Assembly: GCA_963851095.1 (NCBI GenBank)
Contig: CAWKOX010000020.1
Span: 1 to 64,000, forward strand
Length of the DNA: 64,000 nucleotides
Direction of reading: 5' to 3'
From: Oleispira sp963851095
GTDB taxonomy: Bacteria; Pseudomonadota; Gammaproteobacteria; Pseudomonadales; Oceanobacteraceae
The position numbers and the translations under genes are program-made. The notes under the pieces are model-generated. The model was not told the origin of the DNA. It ran no database searches and was given only the letters and a program-made list of their open reading frames with translations. Shown one piece after another: positions 19,298 to 28,058 of this stretch (position 1 is the stretch's first letter; every line of letters begins with the position of its first letter).

Positions 19298-19648
19298 ATG
19301 AATGCCCCGATAATCAGTGATGACCCGCTCTATCAATTATTAAGAAGTGATAATGTTAGTGCCTTCAATCAAGCAAGATCTGAAGGACAAACCTGCAACT
19401 TAGAGGGCTGCGATTTCAAAGGCTTAGATCTGCGCAACTTGAACGTTGCAGGGGTCAATTTAGAGAATGCCTACTTCCGTGGGGCAGATCTGCGTGGGAT
19501 TGATTTCAGAGACTGCAATCTGAATGGTGCGTCATTCGCAGGGGCTAAAATTAGCGGTTGCTTCTTTCCTTTTGAGATATCACCCACAGAAATACAATTA
19601 TCTGTCACTATGGGGACTCGATTGCGACATATTTGCAATAAAAGTTAG
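19298..19648 (+). CDS. Pentapeptide-repeat protein
   Basis: 116 residues from the ATG at 19298, which has GAAGGA eight bases upstream; the frame extends further upstream but only antisense to polB. Residues about 35-85 are a run of A(D/N)LXX-type units (CNLEG CDFKG LDLRN LNVAG VNLEN AYFRG and so on), giving a short right-handed beta-helix of two to three coils. A function cannot be assigned; it is too short to resemble the Qnr/MfpA gyrase-protecting group. Confidence 0.88.
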   Translation: MNAPIISDDPLYQLLRSDNVSAFNQARSEGQTCNLEGCDFKGLDLRNLNVAGVNLENAYFRGADLRGIDFRDCNLNGASFAGAKISGCFFPFEISPTEIQLSVTMGTRLRHICNKS

Positions 19649-19722
19649 ATTCAATCTTCAGAATAGGGTTATTATCGAAGTAGTTGAATAATAACGATCA
19701 TTTATCATCATTGGAGATCTAT

Positions 19723-20508
19723 ATGTACCTACCGGGCAAACCCCTTGAAGCTATGGAACCTGTCTATGCACGTATGCAGCAGCTTTTAAAAGGTTTGTTT
19801 GAAGGCTTTCCGTTAGATCAAGATCCAATTCAGCTTGAAAACATTGATGACCTTTACCAGCATTTTGATGGCCACCAGCTCTTCTTAATCACCGATGGCA
19901 TGATGCATCTAACGGCTCAGGGCGAAACAGTTCTTAGTTTTGATGAAGGCGACCTTGTTGGCCTATCTCGCGGATTCAATCTTCCTTGCACAACCATTCG
20001 CGCCGATGAATTCGTTGAAGTTCAGGTCATTGATCGCGATACATTCTTACGCCACGTATACAGTGATAAACGCCGTCAGCATTACTGGAGCCATTTCTTA
20101 ATGTGCCAAAACAGCTTAATGCTGAATCACTTGGCGCAATTAAATAAACAGCAAAAGAAAACGGTTGCGGGTTTTCAAAACTGCCAGCCTGGTGACATTA
20201 TCATCCAAGAAGGTGATATTGCTGAGCATGTGTATACCATCATTAGCGGCGAAGCCGATGTCTTTGCTGATGGTGTAAAAGTCGGAGAGATTGGCGAAGA
20301 TGAAGTATTTGGTGCCATGGCTGTTTTTACGGGTGAAAGACGCTCGGCAACGGTGATCGCTCGCTCTGCATGTACGATTATGGCCGTTCCACAAAATGAA
20401 TTCGTCAACTTGATCGAAGCCCAACCTAAAGCGGCCGTTAATTTGATCGAGAACTTAGCTCGTCGTATTACTGCAATGAATCAACAGATAATTGATCAAC
20501 AAAAATAA
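19723..20508 (+). CDS. Cyclic-nucleotide-binding-domain protein without DNA-binding domain
   Basis: 261 residues from the ATG at 19723 (GGAG six bases before it). The C-terminal half is a CAP-type cNMP domain: QPGDIIIQEGDIAEHVYTII then FGAMAVFTGERRSATVIA, the phosphate-binding-cassette region with the expected Arg. The N-terminal half (residues 40-120) looks like a second, diverged copy (LFLITDGMMHLTAQGETVLSFDEGDLVGLS). No helix-turn-helix follows the last domain, so it is not a CRP-type regulator; it may be a stand-alone sensor acting by protein contact. Confidence 0.85.
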   Translation: MYLPGKPLEAMEPVYARMQQLLKGLFEGFPLDQDPIQLENIDDLYQHFDGHQLFLITDGMMHLTAQGETVLSFDEGDLVGLSRGFNLPCTTIRADEFVEVQVIDRDTFLRHVYSDKRRQHYWSHFLMCQNSLMLNHLAQLNKQQKKTVAGFQNCQPGDIIIQEGDIAEHVYTIISGEADVFADGVKVGEIGEDEVFGAMAVFTGERRSATVIARSACTIMAVPQNEFVNLIEAQPKAAVNLIENLARRITAMNQQIIDQQK

Positions 20509-20608
20509 TCATCGAGTTTTAAATTTACGATCCCTTTCTTCGATAAGCAATGGCAATAAGCAGTGGCGATGAGGTTTAGCTCTACGCCACCAGCCTGACT
20601 CCATTAGA

Positions 20609-21934
20609 TTACTTAGCTGCAATCGCCTCAGCCATAGATTGATCAGCAATCGCTTCCAACCAAGCTAAATCAACCTCTTTGTGTGCTTCACAAATAAACC
20701 AAGGTTCGCGTGAATCAGGCTCAAGCATAATGCCATGCTTAATGAGGTTCATTGCAAACTCCGTATACAGCTCACTGTCCGTTTGTTTCCAATCTCGATA
20801 GTTACTCGGCACTATGTCACCAAAGTGAATGCCAAACATCGAATCAGGGCCGGCAAAGCGATGTTCAATACCATGTTTCGTAAATACGCGACTCAATACC
20901 TGTTGAATCTCTGCACCGGTCTTATTGATCGTCGCATAAGCATCTGTTTCGTTCAGGATGGTAAGCGTGGCTTTAGCCGCACTCAACGCGATCATGTTGG
21001 CCGTATAGGTGCCGCCATGTGTCACGCCTTTTTTATTAAAGCTAATAATATCCATCACATCTGCACGGCCACCAAACGCCGCCACAGGGTAACCATTCCC
21101 CATAGCCTTGGCATAAGTCGTAAGGTCAGCCTTAATTCCGTATAACTCCTGCGCGCCCCCTTTAGCAACTCGGAAACCTGTTTTAACTTCGTCCATGATT
21201 AACAAGGTGCCATTGGCATCACACATATCACGTAACTTTTGCATGTATTCTTGGCTAGAAGCGATGCTGCCACAATTGCCTAAAATAGGCTCAATTACAA
21301 TTGCAGCAATATCATCCCCCACGCGAGCGAATACCGCATCAATGGCGTCGAAGCTGTTTAATGGCACGGTTTCTAAATGCTCACGACTGGCTTCAGGAAT
21401 ACCAACACCAAACGAAGCGATTTCAGGATCTTGGCCCGAATCGGCATCCCAATTATCAACATCAGATTTCCACATCATTTCATCGTACAAACCATGGAAA
21501 CCACCTTCGACAACAACAATCTTATTGCGGCCGGTAAAACCACGCGCTGTTCGTACTGCACCAATGACCGCTTCTGTTCCTGAATTTGCAAAACGCATCT
21601 TTTCAATATTAGGGCACATCTGCTTAACGAGTTCGATAACCTCAGAATCCAGATCGGTAGAAAAACCAGAAATAGTTCCTCGCTCAGTGATTGCCTTAAT
21701 TACTTCCTGGTCAATGCGAGTATCACGGTAGCCCAAAATAATAGGACCATAGGCCAAACGAAAATCAACAAACTTCTGGTCGTCGGCATCTGTGATCGTG
21801 CAGCCTTCACTGGTTTTAACAAAAACCGTATTATCCTCACCCCAATAGCGATAACTATCGGCAACGCCCATGGGCATATTGGTATGAGACTGTTGCAATA
21901 GGCGATGGGTATTGGGCTTAGCAGGATTCGTCAT
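20609..21934 (-). CDS. Class III PLP-dependent aminotransferase, glutamate-1-semialdehyde-aminomutase-like
   Basis: 441 residues of the fold-type I, class III family. Substrate/PLP features are ANSGTEAVIGAVRTARGFTGRNKIV (about 118-142), the FHGLYDE loop, IMDEVKTGFR with the PLP-pyridine Asp (about 245-254) and the Schiff-base Lys in YAKAMGNGYP (about 277). The pattern is nearest to GSA aminomutase (HemL), but no haem gene is nearby and the C-terminal part differs, so it is more likely an omega-type aminotransferase of unknown substrate. Genes on either side point the other way. Confidence 0.87.
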   Translation of the reverse strand: MTNPAKPNTHRLLQQSHTNMPMGVADSYRYWGEDNTVFVKTSEGCTITDADDQKFVDFRLAYGPIILGYRDTRIDQEVIKAITERGTISGFSTDLDSEVIELVKQMCPNIEKMRFANSGTEAVIGAVRTARGFTGRNKIVVVEGGFHGLYDEMMWKSDVDNWDADSGQDPEIASFGVGIPEASREHLETVPLNSFDAIDAVFARVGDDIAAIVIEPILGNCGSIASSQEYMQKLRDMCDANGTLLIMDEVKTGFRVAKGGAQELYGIKADLTTYAKAMGNGYPVAAFGGRADVMDIISFNKKGVTHGGTYTANMIALSAAKATLTILNETDAYATINKTGAEIQQVLSRVFTKHGIEHRFAGPDSMFGIHFGDIVPSNYRDWKQTDSELYTEFAMNLIKHGIMLEPDSREPWFICEAHKEVDLAWLEAIADQSMAEAIAAK

Positions 21935-22227
21935 ATGTCTATTCTGTGTTAATTAGCGTGATAGTACTTTATTTAGTGCCGCGCATAATACAGGGCTATA
22001 AACAGCTTTGCATCTGAGCGTTCTTAATCAATTTTAAAAGTAGCACAAGATTGGTTAACCAGTAACTGTCATAACGACCCACTACTTTAAAGGTTAAGGC
22101 AAACTCAGCAAGCCAGTCGCTATCGATTTTAAGAAGCGGTAACGTTCATGCTCAAGGGATTCTGCGAACGTGCTACACTGCGCTATAATTTCGGTCATTA
22201 CTTTTACACCTAATCGAGTTTTTGTTA

Positions 22228-23808
22228 ATGGATTTCCTCTGGGTTCTTATTGCGTTTGTTTGCGGATATGCTGCCAAGCAAATCAACTTACCTCCTCTTA
22301 TCGGTTATTTAGCCGCTGGCTTTGGCTTACATGCTTATGGCGTTGAGCCTCATGAAAACCTACAAACCTTAGCTAATATCGGCATCACCTTAATGCTGTT
22401 CACGATTGGCCTAAAGGTGAATTTTCATACGCTATTAAAAACCTCCGTTTGGGCTAGCACGAGTTTGCATATGCTCAGCTGGGTGCTGTTAGCCACGCTA
22501 TTATTAAAGGGCATTGCGCTGCTTGGCATTAACTATCTTGTTGATCTAGACTGGCCTGCTCTGGCCCTCGTCAGTTTTGCTCTGAGTTTTAGCAGCACCG
22601 TCTGTATTGTTAAGCTGCTGGAAGAAAAGAATGAAATGAAGGCCCGCCACGGCAAACTCGCGGTGGGTATTTTAGTGATGCAAGATATTGTCGCAGTTGC
22701 ATTTTTGGTAATCGCAACGGGTAAAATTCCTTCGCTATATGCCTTTGCCTTAATCTTACTTTGGCCAGCTCGCCCTCTTTTAGGCCGTATTCTCAATCAA
22801 GCGGGTCACGGTGAGCTGTTGCCTTTGATTGGTTTTTTTCTGGCGATGGGTGGCTATGAGCTGTTCCAAATGCTCAATATGAAAGGTGACTTAGGTGCGC
22901 TTATTATTGGTTTATTGTTAAGTCCTCATATCAAGTCTGCAGAATTAGCAAAATCACTTTTAAGCTTTAAAGATATCTTTCTTATTGGGTTCTTTCTATC
23001 GATTGGCTTCACCGCATTACCTACCCTTGAAATGATTCCTGCATTAGCAGTGATTAGCTTTCTGCTCATTATCAAAGGTATTTTACTCTTCCATATCCTT
23101 GCGGCGCTTGGTATCGCCAGTCGTAATATGTTTTTAGGAAGCATGGTATTAACCAACTACAGTGAATTTGGTCTCATCGTCACTGCTTTATGCGTACAGA
23201 ATGGCTGGCTTGATAAAGACTGGTTGGTGATTATTGCTCTGGCCGTGAGTATCTCATTTGTATTCACCAGTATCTTCTACGACTACGCTCATACGGCTTA
23301 TGCATACGCCCGTAATTGGGTAAAGTATTTTGAACGCCAGCAGCCAACACCTATCTATCAAGAGCAGATGAAAAGCGCAGAGGTTTTAATTATTGGCATG
23401 GGGCGAGTCGGACGAAGTTCTTACGATGTTCTTCACGCACAACTGAATGATAAAGTCTGGGGGGTAGAATCTGATATCGATAAAGTACGCAGCCACCGCG
23501 ATGAAGGTCGCCATATTATCTTAGGGGATGCAGAGGATGCAGACTTTTGGGAAACTCGCGAGCTGTGGCACATTAAACTCATCATGCTGGCAATGCCCTC
23601 AGTGACAGACATCAGCGATATTACTAAACTGTTAAAACTCTCAGACTATAAAGGCCGTATTGCCGCCATTGCCCGCTATGAAGATGAGCGCGAGATGCTA
23701 TTAGAAATTGGGGTTGATAACGTATTCAACTACTATGTCGAAGCTGGTACTGGTTTTGCTGAAGAAAGCCTGCATTTATTGGAAGAGCTTTCTGGTAAGC
23801 CAGAATAA
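22228..23808 (+). CDS. CPA2-family cation:proton antiporter with RCK/TrkA-N domain (YbaL/KefB-like)
   Basis: 526 residues from the ATG at 22228 (a TTG two codons earlier is less likely). Residues 1-370 hold about a dozen membrane segments with the GYLAAGFGLHAYG opening and SFSSTVCIVKLLEEK region typical of Kef-type transporters. The C-terminal cytoplasmic domain begins VLIIGMGRVGRSSYDVL, an NAD-binding Rossmann motif (about residues 388-405). It probably exchanges K+ for H+ at the inner membrane, gated by nucleotide. It is monocistronic or joined to the YaiI gene 53 bases on. Confidence 0.9.
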   Translation: MDFLWVLIAFVCGYAAKQINLPPLIGYLAAGFGLHAYGVEPHENLQTLANIGITLMLFTIGLKVNFHTLLKTSVWASTSLHMLSWVLLATLLLKGIALLGINYLVDLDWPALALVSFALSFSSTVCIVKLLEEKNEMKARHGKLAVGILVMQDIVAVAFLVIATGKIPSLYAFALILLWPARPLLGRILNQAGHGELLPLIGFFLAMGGYELFQMLNMKGDLGALIIGLLLSPHIKSAELAKSLLSFKDIFLIGFFLSIGFTALPTLEMIPALAVISFLLIIKGILLFHILAALGIASRNMFLGSMVLTNYSEFGLIVTALCVQNGWLDKDWLVIIALAVSISFVFTSIFYDYAHTAYAYARNWVKYFERQQPTPIYQEQMKSAEVLIIGMGRVGRSSYDVLHAQLNDKVWGVESDIDKVRSHRDEGRHIILGDAEDADFWETRELWHIKLIMLAMPSVTDISDITKLLKLSDYKGRIAAIARYEDEREMLLEIGVDNVFNYYVEAGTGFAEESLHLLEELSGKPE

Positions 23809-23861
23809 ACCGTGACGTCGCATTCTTAACCTTTTAAGCCATCATTTAGATATCAAACATC

Positions 23862-24323
23862 ATGAGCAAACATACCATCTGGGTTGACGCAGACGCGTGC
23901 CCCAACCCAATTAAAGAAACGTTATTTAAAGCAGCTAATAGAATTGAGATTGAACTCATTTTAGTGGCCAACCACTACATTAAAGTCCCACCTTCAAAGT
24001 GGATTAGCAGTATTCAAGTAGAGTCTGGTTTTGATGTAGCCGACGACTATATTGTTTCTAAGATTGCTAAAGATGATCTTGCCATTACGTCCGATATCCC
24101 ATTAGCGGCAGAAATTATCGACAAGGGCGCTCATGTTATTACCGCTCGTGGTGATATTTTCGATAAAACCAATATTAAGCAAAAACTGAATATGCGCGAT
24201 TTTATGGATACCATGCGCAGCTCTGGTGAACACAGCGGGGGTCAAGCGGCGATGAACGCTAAAGACAAACAGACCTTTGCTAATGCCTTGGATCGCTATT
24301 TAGCAAAGTATGGAAAAAGCTAA
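23862..24323 (+). CDS. yaiI: YaiI/YqxD family protein (DUF188)
   Basis: 153 residues, full length. The N-terminal IWVDADACPNPIKETLFKAA and mid-protein DDLAITSDIPLAAEIIDKGA motifs, plus RSSGEHSGGQAAM near the C-terminus, are the conserved blocks of this family. The fold is PIN-like with an acidic cluster (Asp at DADACP and at SDIPLA). The biochemical role is unknown. Confidence 0.93.
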   Translation: MSKHTIWVDADACPNPIKETLFKAANRIEIELILVANHYIKVPPSKWISSIQVESGFDVADDYIVSKIAKDDLAITSDIPLAAEIIDKGAHVITARGDIFDKTNIKQKLNMRDFMDTMRSSGEHSGGQAAMNAKDKQTFANALDRYLAKYGKS

Positions 24324-24488
24324 TACCTGTGCTTTTGATATGCTCTACAGTCGATAGGCCGATGTTTTAAAAGATATGTTCCACCCATGAAATAGTTTAA
24401 TCCAGTACGCCTACTGTTCAAGCCCACAAGTTCTAAGCTAGGCTGTCTAAATCACTTGGTATTCGTCAGCCCCATAGGATTAAAGATT

Positions 24489-25352
24489 ATGAGCAGTTCA
24501 TCTCAATATGTTCCCGCAAAAGTATGGCAAGCCCCAGCAGAATCTGGCGGCCAGTTTTCTAATATTAACCGCCCAGTGTCTGGCGCTACCCACGAAAAAG
24601 CTCTACCTGCAGGGAAACATCCCTTTCAACTGCATTCTTTAGCGACTCCTAATGGCGTTAAAGTCAGCATCATGTTTGAGGAATTATTGGAGAAGGGCAT
24701 TAATGAAGCGGAATATGACGCCTACCCCATTAATATTATGGAGGGTGATCAATTCGGTTCGGGCTTTGTCGAGATTAACCCTAACTCTAAAATTCCGGCC
24801 TTGATTGATAATTCAGCGACCCACATCGACGGCAGCGCAAAAGAACAGCCACTCCGAATTTTTGAGTCCGGCGCAATCCTGATGCATCTAGCAGAAAAAT
24901 TTAATAGCTTTCTGCCACAAGGCGCAGAGAAAGCAGAAGTATTATCTTGGTTGTTTTGGCAAATGGGCAGCGCTCCCTTCTTAGGCGGTGGTTTTGGTCA
25001 CTTTTATGCGTATGCACCGGAAAAATTCGAATACCCTATCAATCGCTATACTATGGAAGTGAAACGTCAACTTGATGTGTTAGACAAGCAACTAGCGAAT
25101 AATACTTATATTAGCGGTGAAGACTATACCATCGCCGATATGGCTATTTGGCCTTGGTATGGACTATTGGTATTAGGTGAGCTGTATGATGCCGCAGAGT
25201 TTTTGCAGGTACACACCTATAAGAATGTTGTTCGCTGGGCTAAGATGATTGCTGATCGTCCTGCAGTACAGCGTGGTAAAAAAGTCAATCGTACGTGGGG
25301 CGAACCAGAAGACCAGGTCGCCGAACGCCATAGTCGTGAAGATTTTAAATAA
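24489..25352 (+). CDS. yghU: Glutathione S-transferase-like disulfide-bond oxidoreductase YghU
   Basis: 287 residues from the ATG at 24489. An N-terminal extension (YVPAKVWQAPAESGGQFSNI) is characteristic of the YghU (Nu-class GST) branch. It is followed by a thioredoxin-like domain (residues 50-135, LHSLATPNGVKVSIMFEELLE, then NSKIPALID with the cis-Pro, and ESGAILMHLAEK) and an all-helical C-terminal domain (YTIADMAIWPWYG). It is expected to reduce peroxides or disulfides using glutathione or glutathionylspermidine in the cytoplasm. Confidence 0.92.
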   Translation: MSSSSQYVPAKVWQAPAESGGQFSNINRPVSGATHEKALPAGKHPFQLHSLATPNGVKVSIMFEELLEKGINEAEYDAYPINIMEGDQFGSGFVEINPNSKIPALIDNSATHIDGSAKEQPLRIFESGAILMHLAEKFNSFLPQGAEKAEVLSWLFWQMGSAPFLGGGFGHFYAYAPEKFEYPINRYTMEVKRQLDVLDKQLANNTYISGEDYTIADMAIWPWYGLLVLGELYDAAEFLQVHTYKNVVRWAKMIADRPAVQRGKKVNRTWGEPEDQVAERHSREDFK

Positions 25353-25391
25353 TTACATTATTGATACTTAGCAGGAAGATAAGCAATATAA

Positions 25392-25624
25392 TTTTGTATA
25401 TCACAGCCCGCTATGTTTTCTGGTTTGAATCTAGCCTTCTTCTCGCTGAGTCGACTACTCGCAGATGAAGAGGCAATCCGTTATTATTGCTTTATGCCGC
25501 TATCGGTTATGATGCTGTCTTAATTTGGGGCGCAGAGCCACGCATTATTACCGGCGCGGATATTTTAGGAAAATTATTGAAAGGTATTCAGGCGAGTGAG
25601 TTAGAGTCACTCACTCCGTTTTGA
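25392..25624 (+). pseudogene. Internally deleted remnant of a CNNM/DUF21-CBS (CorC-like) membrane protein gene
   Basis: Two gene ends survive in different frames. From 25392 the frame reads FCISQPAMFSGLNLAFFSLSRLL, the opening membrane segment of DUF21/CNNM proteins; a stop lies just before it (25389-25391). From about 25500 the other frame reads LLYAAIGYDAVLIWGAEPRI and then ITGADILGKLLKGIQ, closing at TGA 25622-25624, the usual end of the CBS domain in the same family. About 350 codons of the middle are missing. Recognition is from memory of the family rather than a search. It fills the gap between yghU and the convergent methyltransferase gene. Confidence 0.7.
25594..25616. terminator. Hairpin between the CNNM remnant and the SpoU methyltransferase gene
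   Basis: GAGTGAGT and ACTCACTC form a perfect 8-bp stem with a seven-base loop. Reading rightward it is followed by CGTTTTG. It lies inside the last codons of the remnant gene and just beyond the stop of the minus-strand methyltransferase. Confidence 0.5.
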
Positions 25625-26149
25625 TTATTCGCTTTTAGCGTTAATCTTAACTTTCAGCCTGTTATTCATATCTCGGCTTCCACGTATCAACTCGTTGCCC
25701 CCAGTTCCGCGCGCTGATTTTGCAAGACGATCATACAATACAACATTCACTGTCGCGGCAAGATTCAAACTACCTACTGTTGGAATATACACAACACTAT
25801 CGGCTTTATTGACAACCTTTTGTTTTACCGAACCATCTTCTGGCCCAAAGACATAAAAGGCATTTTCTGGATGCTCAAAGTCCGCTAGCGAAATGGCATT
25901 CTCCGCCAGTTCTATCACTACAATTTTAGCGTTTTCAGGCGCACTTTCTAATAGGCATTCAACGCCGGTTAAAGGAATACTTTTGCTCAAGTTTTGGGTA
26001 TCGGTACAATAAGCGGCGCCACGATCATAACGACTGCCAGTATAGAGAATGCTGTCTGCTTGAAAACAACCAGCCGCTCTAAAAATAGCGCCAACATTGG
26101 TTGGGCTTTTGGGGTTCGTAAGGCCGATAGTAACTTTAGAAAGGCTCAT
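25625..26149 (-). CDS. RNA 2'-O-methyltransferase, TrmH/SpoU family
   Basis: 174 residues of a SPOUT fold. Motif 1 is the N-terminal NPKSPTNVGAIFRAAGCF, motif 2 is FYVFGPEDGSV and motif 3 is VYIPTVGSLNLAATVNVVLYDRL; these form the SAM-binding trefoil knot. It methylates a ribose 2'-OH in tRNA or rRNA; the target is not evident. It is shorter than TrmL/TrmJ, having only the catalytic domain and a basic tail. Confidence 0.9.
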   Translation of the reverse strand: MSLSKVTIGLTNPKSPTNVGAIFRAAGCFQADSILYTGSRYDRGAAYCTDTQNLSKSIPLTGVECLLESAPENAKIVVIELAENAISLADFEHPENAFYVFGPEDGSVKQKVVNKADSVVYIPTVGSLNLAATVNVVLYDRLAKSARGTGGNELIRGSRDMNNRLKVKINAKSE

Positions 26150-26332
26150 TATGGTGTATCGTTTCCCATTAAAAGAAAGTGTCTAATTCTGATGCGCGAC
26201 AGGTCTTTCCTGCTCGCTTCTAATATTCGTCCTATTATAACGAAAAGCCTGCTTGGCTTCAGCTGTTGCGTCTCTGTGTGATGCGTCAATCATCACGCAA
26301 TACCTTAAAGCGCACTAACACTTTAGCGACAG

Positions 26333-27304
26333 TTAACAATGCTGCGCGGAAAAACTAATAACATCTGAAATTTTCTGAGTACCCAGCTGCAACATTAAAA
26401 TACGATCAAGTCCCATCGCCACACCCGCACAATCGGGTAAACCTGCTTCAGTATCCGTCATCGCGGCTAATAATTGCTCATCAATAGGCCGACCGGTTGC
26501 AACTAATTCTTTTTCAAAGCGAGCTCTTTGTTCTTCGCCATCGGTCAGTTCGTGATACCCATTAGCAAGCTCTAACCCATTCAAATAGACTTCAAAGCGC
26601 TCTGAAATTAACTGGCCTTGCTCATCATGATTTAACTTAGATAGCGCCGCTTGGCTCGCAGGATAGTTATAAATAAAGACTAATTGATTCTTAGGTAATT
26701 TTTTTTCGACCTTATGGCTCATAATCATATCAAGCCACCCGTCTCGATTTAAGGCTAAGTCAGCCCCCGCCAATTCAATACCGAGCTGTTTAATTTGCTC
26801 GTCACTCGCGGCCATAGGATCGAGACCTGCGTATTGAATAACTGCTTGCTGATAGCTGATAAACTGTGGAGCATTATCCAATGTAATGCAGGTATCCTGA
26901 AAGAGCTCGGTTAATAAATCAGCCACTTCATGCATCAATGCCTGATGGTCCATATCAATGCGATACCATTCAAGCATGGTGAATTCTGGATTATGACGAC
27001 CACCTGCTTCCCCTGACCGAAATACTTTGCCCAATGAATAAATATCACCACTGCCCGCACACAATAATCGTTTCATCGAATATTCTGGGGATGTATGTAA
27101 ATACAGCTTTGGCATCGCATCGGTTGCTTGAACCTCAATCGGCACGATGTTCATATCAGCGACAGGCGCCCGATTTAGAATGGGCAACTCAACTTCGAGT
27201 ACATCAATTTCTATAAAAAATTCACGTACCGTTCGATTCAATGCGGCCCGCGCATGCAAGGCTTTGATCGAGGCACTCGGCTGCCAGTGAAGGGACTGGG
27301 ACAT
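26333..27304 (-). CDS. epmA: EF-P--(R)-beta-lysine ligase EpmA (PoxA/GenX)
   Basis: 323 residues from the ATG at 27304, which has an AGAGAAG ribosome site; the upstream frame extension would run through the efp terminator and is rejected. It is a class II lysyl-tRNA-synthetase-like catalytic core without anticodon-binding domain. Motif 2 is seen in GEAGGRHNPEFTMLEWYR and motif 3 in GVAMGLDRILML. It attaches beta-lysine to the conserved Lys of EF-P. Order epmA-efp on the minus strand with epmB divergent makes a full modification module. Confidence 0.94.
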   Translation of the reverse strand: MSQSLHWQPSASIKALHARAALNRTVREFFIEIDVLEVELPILNRAPVADMNIVPIEVQATDAMPKLYLHTSPEYSMKRLLCAGSGDIYSLGKVFRSGEAGGRHNPEFTMLEWYRIDMDHQALMHEVADLLTELFQDTCITLDNAPQFISYQQAVIQYAGLDPMAASDEQIKQLGIELAGADLALNRDGWLDMIMSHKVEKKLPKNQLVFIYNYPASQAALSKLNHDEQGQLISERFEVYLNGLELANGYHELTDGEEQRARFEKELVATGRPIDEQLLAAMTDTEAGLPDCAGVAMGLDRILMLQLGTQKISDVISFSAQHC

Positions 27305-27358
27305 AAAACTTCTCTTTTTACGGATTTCTAATGGCGGGTTTTCATCTATTTTGAACAT

Positions 27359-27386
27359 AAAAAAAGGAAGCCTAAAGCTTCCTTTT
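27359..27386 (-). terminator. Rho-independent terminator of efp
   Basis: On the minus strand, AAAAGGAAGC and GCTTCCTTTT form a perfect 10-bp stem with a five-base loop and run into seven Ts. It separates efp from epmA. The same stem sequence occurs after the ZnuD-like gene (39935-39962). Confidence 0.9.
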
Positions 27387-27432
27387 GTTCGCAGCCAACT
27401 TGTCGCTACCAGCAAGTAGCAGCGTACACGAT

Positions 27433-28002
27433 TTACTTCGCGCGACTCACATATTCACCTACGCGCGTATCAATGCGTAGCAGTTCACCAATCACGATGA
27501 ATAAAGGAACACTGACTACCGCGCCCGTTTCTAGCGTTGCTGGCTTTGAACCACCTTGAGCGGTATCACCTTTAAGACCTGGGTCAGTCTCGGTCACTTC
27601 AAGATCGATGAAGTTAGGGGCGGTGATACTTAAAATTTCACCGTTAAATAACGTTACCTCATAAACCAACTGCTCTTTCAACCAGTTTTTATTTTCACTG
27701 ATCGCTTCTTCGGATGCGCCCAACTGTTCAAAAGAACCGTCAGTCATCATGAAGTGCCAGAATTCACCATCGGTGTATAGGTATTCCATTTCGACGTCCA
27801 TTACGTCGGCACCTTCTAGCTTCTCGCCAGATTTGAAGGTACGCTCCCATGTGCGACCGTTCTTCAGGTTTTTCAATTTAACACGGCTAAAGGCTTGGCC
27901 CTTACCCGGTTTAACATATTCGTTTTCTACGATGGCACAAGGATCGCCATCCAGCATTACTTTAAGACCTGATTTGAATTCGCTGGTAGAATAATTAGCC
28001 AT
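27433..28002 (-). CDS. efp: Translation elongation factor P
   Basis: 189 residues, full length. The three-domain beta-barrel protein carries KPGKGQAFSRVK (about residues 31-42), whose Lys in PGKGQA is the site lysylated by EpmA/EpmB. The C-terminal block GDTAQGGSKPATLETGAVVSVPLFI and DTRVGEYVSRA is the conserved family end. It relieves ribosome stalling at polyproline. Confidence 0.98.
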   Translation of the reverse strand: MANYSTSEFKSGLKVMLDGDPCAIVENEYVKPGKGQAFSRVKLKNLKNGRTWERTFKSGEKLEGADVMDVEMEYLYTDGEFWHFMMTDGSFEQLGASEEAISENKNWLKEQLVYEVTLFNGEILSITAPNFIDLEVTETDPGLKGDTAQGGSKPATLETGAVVSVPLFIVIGELLRIDTRVGEYVSRAK

Positions 28003-28058
28003 GTGACCTCGACAGAATATTGATGGGGTTCAGCAAACCTGCCCCAGAAAAAAGAACT

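Noticed and set aside
20735..21731. Long plus-strand open frames opposite the aminotransferase gene
   Set aside because: They are antisense to a strongly conserved enzyme and show no family motif or ribosome site.
21935..22227. Possible gene or RNA in the 293-base gap between the aminotransferase and antiporter genes
   Set aside because: I find no credible ORF, strong hairpin or operator; it is probably two divergent promoters.
27305..27415. A 37-codon N-terminal extension of EpmA
   Set aside because: It would be translated through the efp terminator hairpin, and the family begins near MSQSLHWQPS with a good ribosome site at 27304.
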